From IMG/VR virus record IMGVR_UViG_3300017971_000754, positions 1 to 24,304 of that record: a stretch of DNA of 24,304 nt; one strand, given 5' to 3'. Position numbers and translations under genes: made by a program. The notes below the pieces were generated by a model. It did no database searches. It was not told the DNA's origin and saw only the letters and a program-made list of their open reading frames with translations. This stretch comes from a virus. Shown here piece by piece: positions 23,796 through 24,304 of this stretch; the stretch's first letter is position 1, and each line of letters opens with the position of its first letter.

Positions 23796-24083
23796 TTATG
23801 CGTTTCCGCCTAGAAGTGTCCTACGCTTGCCTATTGTGGATTCCTCGTCCTTTGTCCCGGCAAGAATGGTCGAACGTAATCCCTTTCGCCTAAGTGACTG
23901 ATAGCGGGCTTCCCGCTGGGCTTGTCGTACCTCTACCTTCTTTTCGGTAGGTGGTGGGACCGGAGCGGCTGGGGGAGATGGCGCTCCACCGCCTTTAAAA
24001 TGCATTACCCCAAGGTTTCTCTCGAATGCATCCCGGCCAAATGTTGGGTTGTAATTAATGGCTTCCGGCAGAAAATCTTTCAT
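23796..24083 (-). CDS. Small Pro-rich phage protein upstream of portal
   Basis: A 95-residue protein in three parts: an N-terminal head (about 1-30), a Gly/Pro-rich linker (about 31-48, with PSPPAAPVPPP), and a basic C-terminal tail containing RSTILAG and ending RRTLLGGNA. Small proteins with this arrangement of a proline linker followed by a 'STIL..G ... TLLGG' tail are common next to podovirus portal genes, where they are usually listed as hypothetical or head-associated. The ATG at 24083 has only a weak purine-rich upstream sequence. The stop lies 4 nt before the portal ATG, which suggests translational coupling. The precise role is unknown. A related tail occurs in the 128-residue protein at 17983-18369. 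Confidence 0.8.
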   Translation of the reverse strand: MKDFLPEAINYNPTFGRDAFERNLGVMHFKGGGAPSPPAAPVPPPTEKKVEVRQAQREARYQSLRRKGLRSTILAGTKDEESTIGKRRTLLGGNA

Positions 24084-24089
24084 TGGCTT

Positions 24090-24304
24090 TCAAATGTTAA
24101 GGTCCAATCTTTTTCGGATTAACCTTTTTAACCTGTCCATGGGATACCGACGCAAGACATTTTTACGCTCAAACGTCACCCAAGGGAATTTGAAAGGTTC
24201 AATGTCCCAACATTTGGTAATATCGCCGCTATAAAGATAGATGTGCCAAGCATCCCATTCGCACCTTGGAAATTGGTAAAGCGGATCCACAATGCACGAA
24301 TCCG
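24090..24304 (-). CDS. Hypothetical protein, C-terminal part, truncated at window edge
   Basis: The reading frame is open from the window edge to a stop at 24090. The first in-frame candidate start is a GTG at 24290 with no visible Shine-Dalgarno, and the codons beyond it (24291-24304) contain no stop, so the gene probably begins outside the window. The visible part is about 70 residues. It is rich in aromatics and ends in a strongly basic tail (RLKRLIRKRLDLNI). I do not recognise a family. It sits 6 nt upstream of the next small gene, so it belongs to the same transcript, just before the head-assembly genes. Confidence 0.6.
   Translation of the reverse strand, partial: DSCIVDPLYQFPRCEWDAWHIYLYSGDITKCWDIEPFKFPWVTFERKNVLRRYPMDRLKRLIRKRLDLNI

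Overview
The window is one face of a tailed-phage genome. All 23 genes I accept lie on the minus strand, so transcription runs from position 24304 down to 1. They are tightly packed, with several 1-11 nt overlaps of the TAATG or ATGA type. Gene order and protein lengths follow the T7 virion block: portal, scaffold, capsid, tail tubular A, tail tubular B, then gp13-, gp14-, gp15- and gp16-like internal proteins, then the tail fibre. It is therefore the structural half of a short-tailed (podovirus-type) phage. Two lipobox-bearing lipoproteins point to a Gram-negative host. The base composition is mid-range, and nothing here fixes the host further. Replication, RNA polymerase, terminase and endolysin genes are not in this window.

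Layout in transcription order. 24304-21083 holds a truncated gene at the window edge, a Pro-rich small protein, the portal, a Bbp19-like small protein, and two tandem paralogues. 21056-18444 holds the scaffold, a 327-nt non-coding stretch, the major capsid protein and a probable head accessory protein. A very strong intrinsic terminator (about 18385-18417) follows, placed as T-phi is in T7 between the head and tail genes. 18369-14404 holds a small protein and tail tubular proteins A and B. 14407-5846 is the ejection-protein block: gp13-like, gp14-like, an unexpected lipoprotein with signal-peptidase-like motifs, gp15-like, and a 1929-residue gp16 counterpart built as a polyvalent protein (ParB-like domain, HExxH zincin, C-terminal region typical of such proteins). 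5792-881 holds a beta-helix tailspike and three likely receptor-binding or adhesion proteins. 867-125 holds a small lipoprotein and a holin-like membrane protein. 124-1 is AT-rich and non-coding.

The portal, scaffold and capsid build the procapsid. Tail tubular A and B make the tail nozzle. The internal proteins would be ejected ahead of the DNA, with the giant protein carrying enzymatic domains into the cell. The spike and its neighbours recognise or degrade surface glycans.

The most novel-looking signals are: (1) the structured, repeat-bearing leader before the capsid gene; (2) the S26-peptidase-like lipoprotein inside the ejection-protein cluster; (3) the AT-rich ParB-like insert in the giant polyvalent protein.
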